NCBI RefSeq assembly: GCF_042477335.2
Contig: NC_091255.1
Coordinates: 18,392,501 to 18,456,500 of the forward strand
Length of the DNA: 64,000 nucleotides
Source: Ovis canadensis
Taxonomy: Eukaryota > Chordata > Mammalia > Artiodactyla > Bovidae
Direction of reading: 5' to 3'
The translations under genes and the position numbers were made by a program. The notes under the pieces are model-generated. The model was not told the origin of the DNA. It saw nothing but the letters and a program-made list of their open reading frames with translations, and did no database searches. Shown here one piece after another: positions 61,735 through 64,000 of the stretch (within the stretch, counting starts at the first letter, position 1; each line of letters opens with the position of its first letter).

Positions 61735-62676
61735 GTGGAGTAAGTTATACTTGGAAATCATTCCCCAAAGAGGCAATAAATGAACCCTAGGAAATAAATG
61801 AATATACAAAGTGCAGAAAGAACAATTTTAAGAGGGATGAGGGGAAGAACCAATATTTTAAGGTAACTTGTGAAGGAAGTCAGAAGAAAAACATTGGTTT
61901 TTTTTTTTTTCCCTAATTGCAAACAAAACACTTTAACTCCAGTAACTTGTTAAGACCTCTTTGTGATACCACCATTTTTCAATCCCACCAATCAATATCG
62001 CATCCCAGAGACATATCATGACAGGAACTTCCTCAATATTACTTGCCTGAGTACTGAAGAAGAGTAGTATATATTACTAAAGTATGACTTATTTGTAATT
62101 TAAAGGTTAGGGTAGTTTCTGTTCTCCAAATATTCAGAATAGACAATTTTAACTGAAGCTACTCTTCCAACCCTGTTTGTCAGCTATTATAAGTTTGTTA
62201 ATAACTTAACAGAAAAAATTCTTATTTACATAAAAGTATAATTCTGTATCCTGCAAATTAACATTTGATTTACTTTTCCTGGTCTTTCAATATCTTGTTT
62301 TTATTACATATATGGAAATATTTATTGAATTACCAAATATCAAACCTTAATACTTCACCATCTCATTGTACTTCCAATCATCCTGACACACACAAGTTAA
62401 GTGATTTGCTCAGCTAGATTTGTACAGCTAGAATTTAAAACCTGCTTTAACATCTCCAATATCTGCTTCTCCTCTCAATTTTTTAGCATAGCTTCAGCAT
62501 TTCCCAGAATATTAACAGTGATGATTTATTGGTAACTTGACCTCCTAGTGTATACCATACTTGCCATTTAATAAAAAAATTAAATAAGGATATTGGTGCA
62601 CACACACACACATATACACAAAACTGGCAAACAATAGTTGCAACAATCCTCTCATTTCAGTTTCTTAGCTTTCACG
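61735..62676. other. Intergenic DNA without clear repeats
   Basis: A/T-rich with a T12 tract near 61900 and a (CA)n run at 62597-62622. It could include 3' UTR of a neighbouring minus-strand gene, but no coding sequence is visible. Confidence 0.45.
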
Positions 62677-62678
62677 TA

Positions 62679-63330
62679 CAGTAAGTCCCCTACATATGAA
62701 CAAGTTCCATTCTGAGAGTGTGTTCCTTAAGTCCAGCTTCTTTGTTAAGTCCAACAAAGTTAGCCTAGGTGCCCAGCTAACACAGTCAGCCATATAGTAC
62801 TGTACTGTAATAGGTTTATAATAGTTTTCACACAAATAATACATATGAAACAAACACAAAGAAATAAAACATTTTAAATCTGAAAGTACAGTATCTTAAA
62901 AAGCACAGTAGGACAGGACAACGGGCTGGCATGGAGTGAACAGGCAAGAGTTACTGACTAGAGAGGGAGGGGAGGTGGGAGATGGTAGAGCTGAAGGGGC
63001 AACAGCAACAGGAGACAGGGCAAGCTGCGATTTCATACCTGCAGTTAATGGCACAGGTTCTGGTTCCTTGCTGGATTCAATTCTGTCTACCTTCTTGAAA
63101 GAACAATCCAGTAATGTCTGAGTGGCAGCTCTTTTTCTCATCATAGACGCCACAGTAGCACTGGATTACATTCTGAATGGCTGCTGCATGTTCCATCCTA
63201 CATTCGGGTCCTGTGCCTCAAAACCTAACAGTGCCTCCCCAAACAGAGCTAACTTACGTGATGAGGGGAAAACACATGCTTACGTCTTCGAACGTTCACA
63301 ACTTGAAGGTTCATGTATAGAGATTTACAG
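62679..63330 (+). mobile_element. Tigger-like (pogo/TcMar) DNA transposon, non-autonomous
   Basis: A 652-bp element with inverted ends: 'cagtaagtcccctacatatg' at the left, and 'aacttgaaggttcatgtata' then 'gagatttacag' at the right. TA lies on each side (62677-62678 and 63331-63332). A minus-strand frame at 62896-63153 matches a remnant of Tigger interior sequence. No DDE catalytic domain is present. Confidence 0.85.
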
Positions 63331-63343
63331 TAGAATGAACTGA

Positions 63344-63466
63344 GTGAAGTTGCTCAGTCGTGTCCAACTCTTTGGGACCCCAGGGACTGTAGACTACCAG
63401 GCTCCTCTGTCCATGGGATTTTCCAGGCAATAGTACTGGAGTGGATTGCCATTTCCTTCTCCAATG
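63344..63466 (-). repeat. Bov-tA SINE with 10-bp target duplication
   Basis: An antisense Bov-A core flanked by aatgaactga at 63334-63343 and 63467-63476. It inserted immediately beside the Tigger element. Confidence 0.92.
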
Positions 63467-63476
63467 AATGAACTGA

Positions 63477-64000
63477 ACAAGTACAGTAATGCAGACCAGA
63501 GGAGAACAAAGGTATATTTCAGGTCCCTGAAATGTGACAGGGACAATCAGAAACAGCATTAGAAAGCAGAGCTCATGCTCAGCATTGGCAGGCAGAAGGA
63601 ACAGGACAAATATAAAAGTGAAGCTGTCACAGAAAAGCCAGCTTTCTACTAAGTTAGGTATTGTGGGAGACTGTTACGATCAGAATTTTCAACAATAAAA
63701 TTATTTACATATGTATAATATAGTCCAAATATTTTTCTAACCTTTAATTTCCCAAGCATGTTCATTCACATCTGACTGACTGATACTATCTAATATTCTT
63801 TTGCAATAGGTCAGTGAGGACATCTGTGTTATCCCAGTTATACAAAAACAGATACAAAATGGTGTTGGGATTTCCTTGCCTGAAATTACTAAGCATGTGT
63901 GCATATATTTTTAAAATCTCTTTATTTCCATTCTGCCCCTTTGGCTGAACTTTATTAATACAATATCTGCCCTTCTCTTATATCCCCCTCTTCTGTGGAA
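63477..64000. other. Intergenic DNA without clear features
   Basis: No recognised gene or repeat. Confidence 0.5.

Overview
The window is ruminant nuclear DNA, from cattle, sheep, goat or a close relative. BovB (RTE-type) LINEs, Bov-tA/Bov-A2 SINEs and CHR-type tRNA-Glu SINEs occur throughout, and this combination is diagnostic of ruminants. L1, L2, MIR, MaLR-like LTRs and hAT, mariner and Tigger DNA transposons form an older mammalian background. Nothing prokaryotic, viral or plasmid-like is present.

The only host gene recognised with confidence is TRIM37, on the minus strand. Its first 12 coding exons lie between 58518 (ATG) and 9392, all with GT-AG splice sites and phases that join without error. 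They encode residues 1-339 plus two bases of codon 340: RING finger, B-box, coiled coil and the first half of the MATH domain. The rest of the gene lies beyond the left edge. A CpG island at about 58.1-59.25 kb holds the promoter. Two short upstream ORFs precede a start codon in strong Kozak context.

Layout from left to right. 1-7160: a BovB piece and an ancient antisense L1 broken by other repeats. 7308-8038: a full-length processed RPL10A retrocopy with an intact 217-codon frame. 9392-9468: exon 12. 10.2-13.7 kb: old L1 and HAL1. 14272-21420: an L1 with 5' UTR, ORF1 and endonuclease, but with its reverse transcriptase region deleted and several later insertions. 22.8-24.2 kb: exons 11 and 10. 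24.3-30.9 kb: SINEs, an internally deleted BovB and exon 9. 31.9-41.7 kb: a deeply nested stack (L1 containing BovB, SINEs, a mariner and a BovB with an inverted 5' end). 43.1-49.6 kb: exons 8 to 3 in a compact cluster. 49.6-58.5 kb: introns 2 and 1, with exon 2. 59.3-64.0 kb: upstream intergenic DNA with Bov-tA copies and a Tigger element.

No new biological system was found. The points most worth checking are the intact RPL10A retrocopy, a tandem duplication that copies the exon 11 splice donor, the BovB copy with a twin-priming-like inversion, and the mariner/BovB double insertion bounded by a single TA...TA target duplication.
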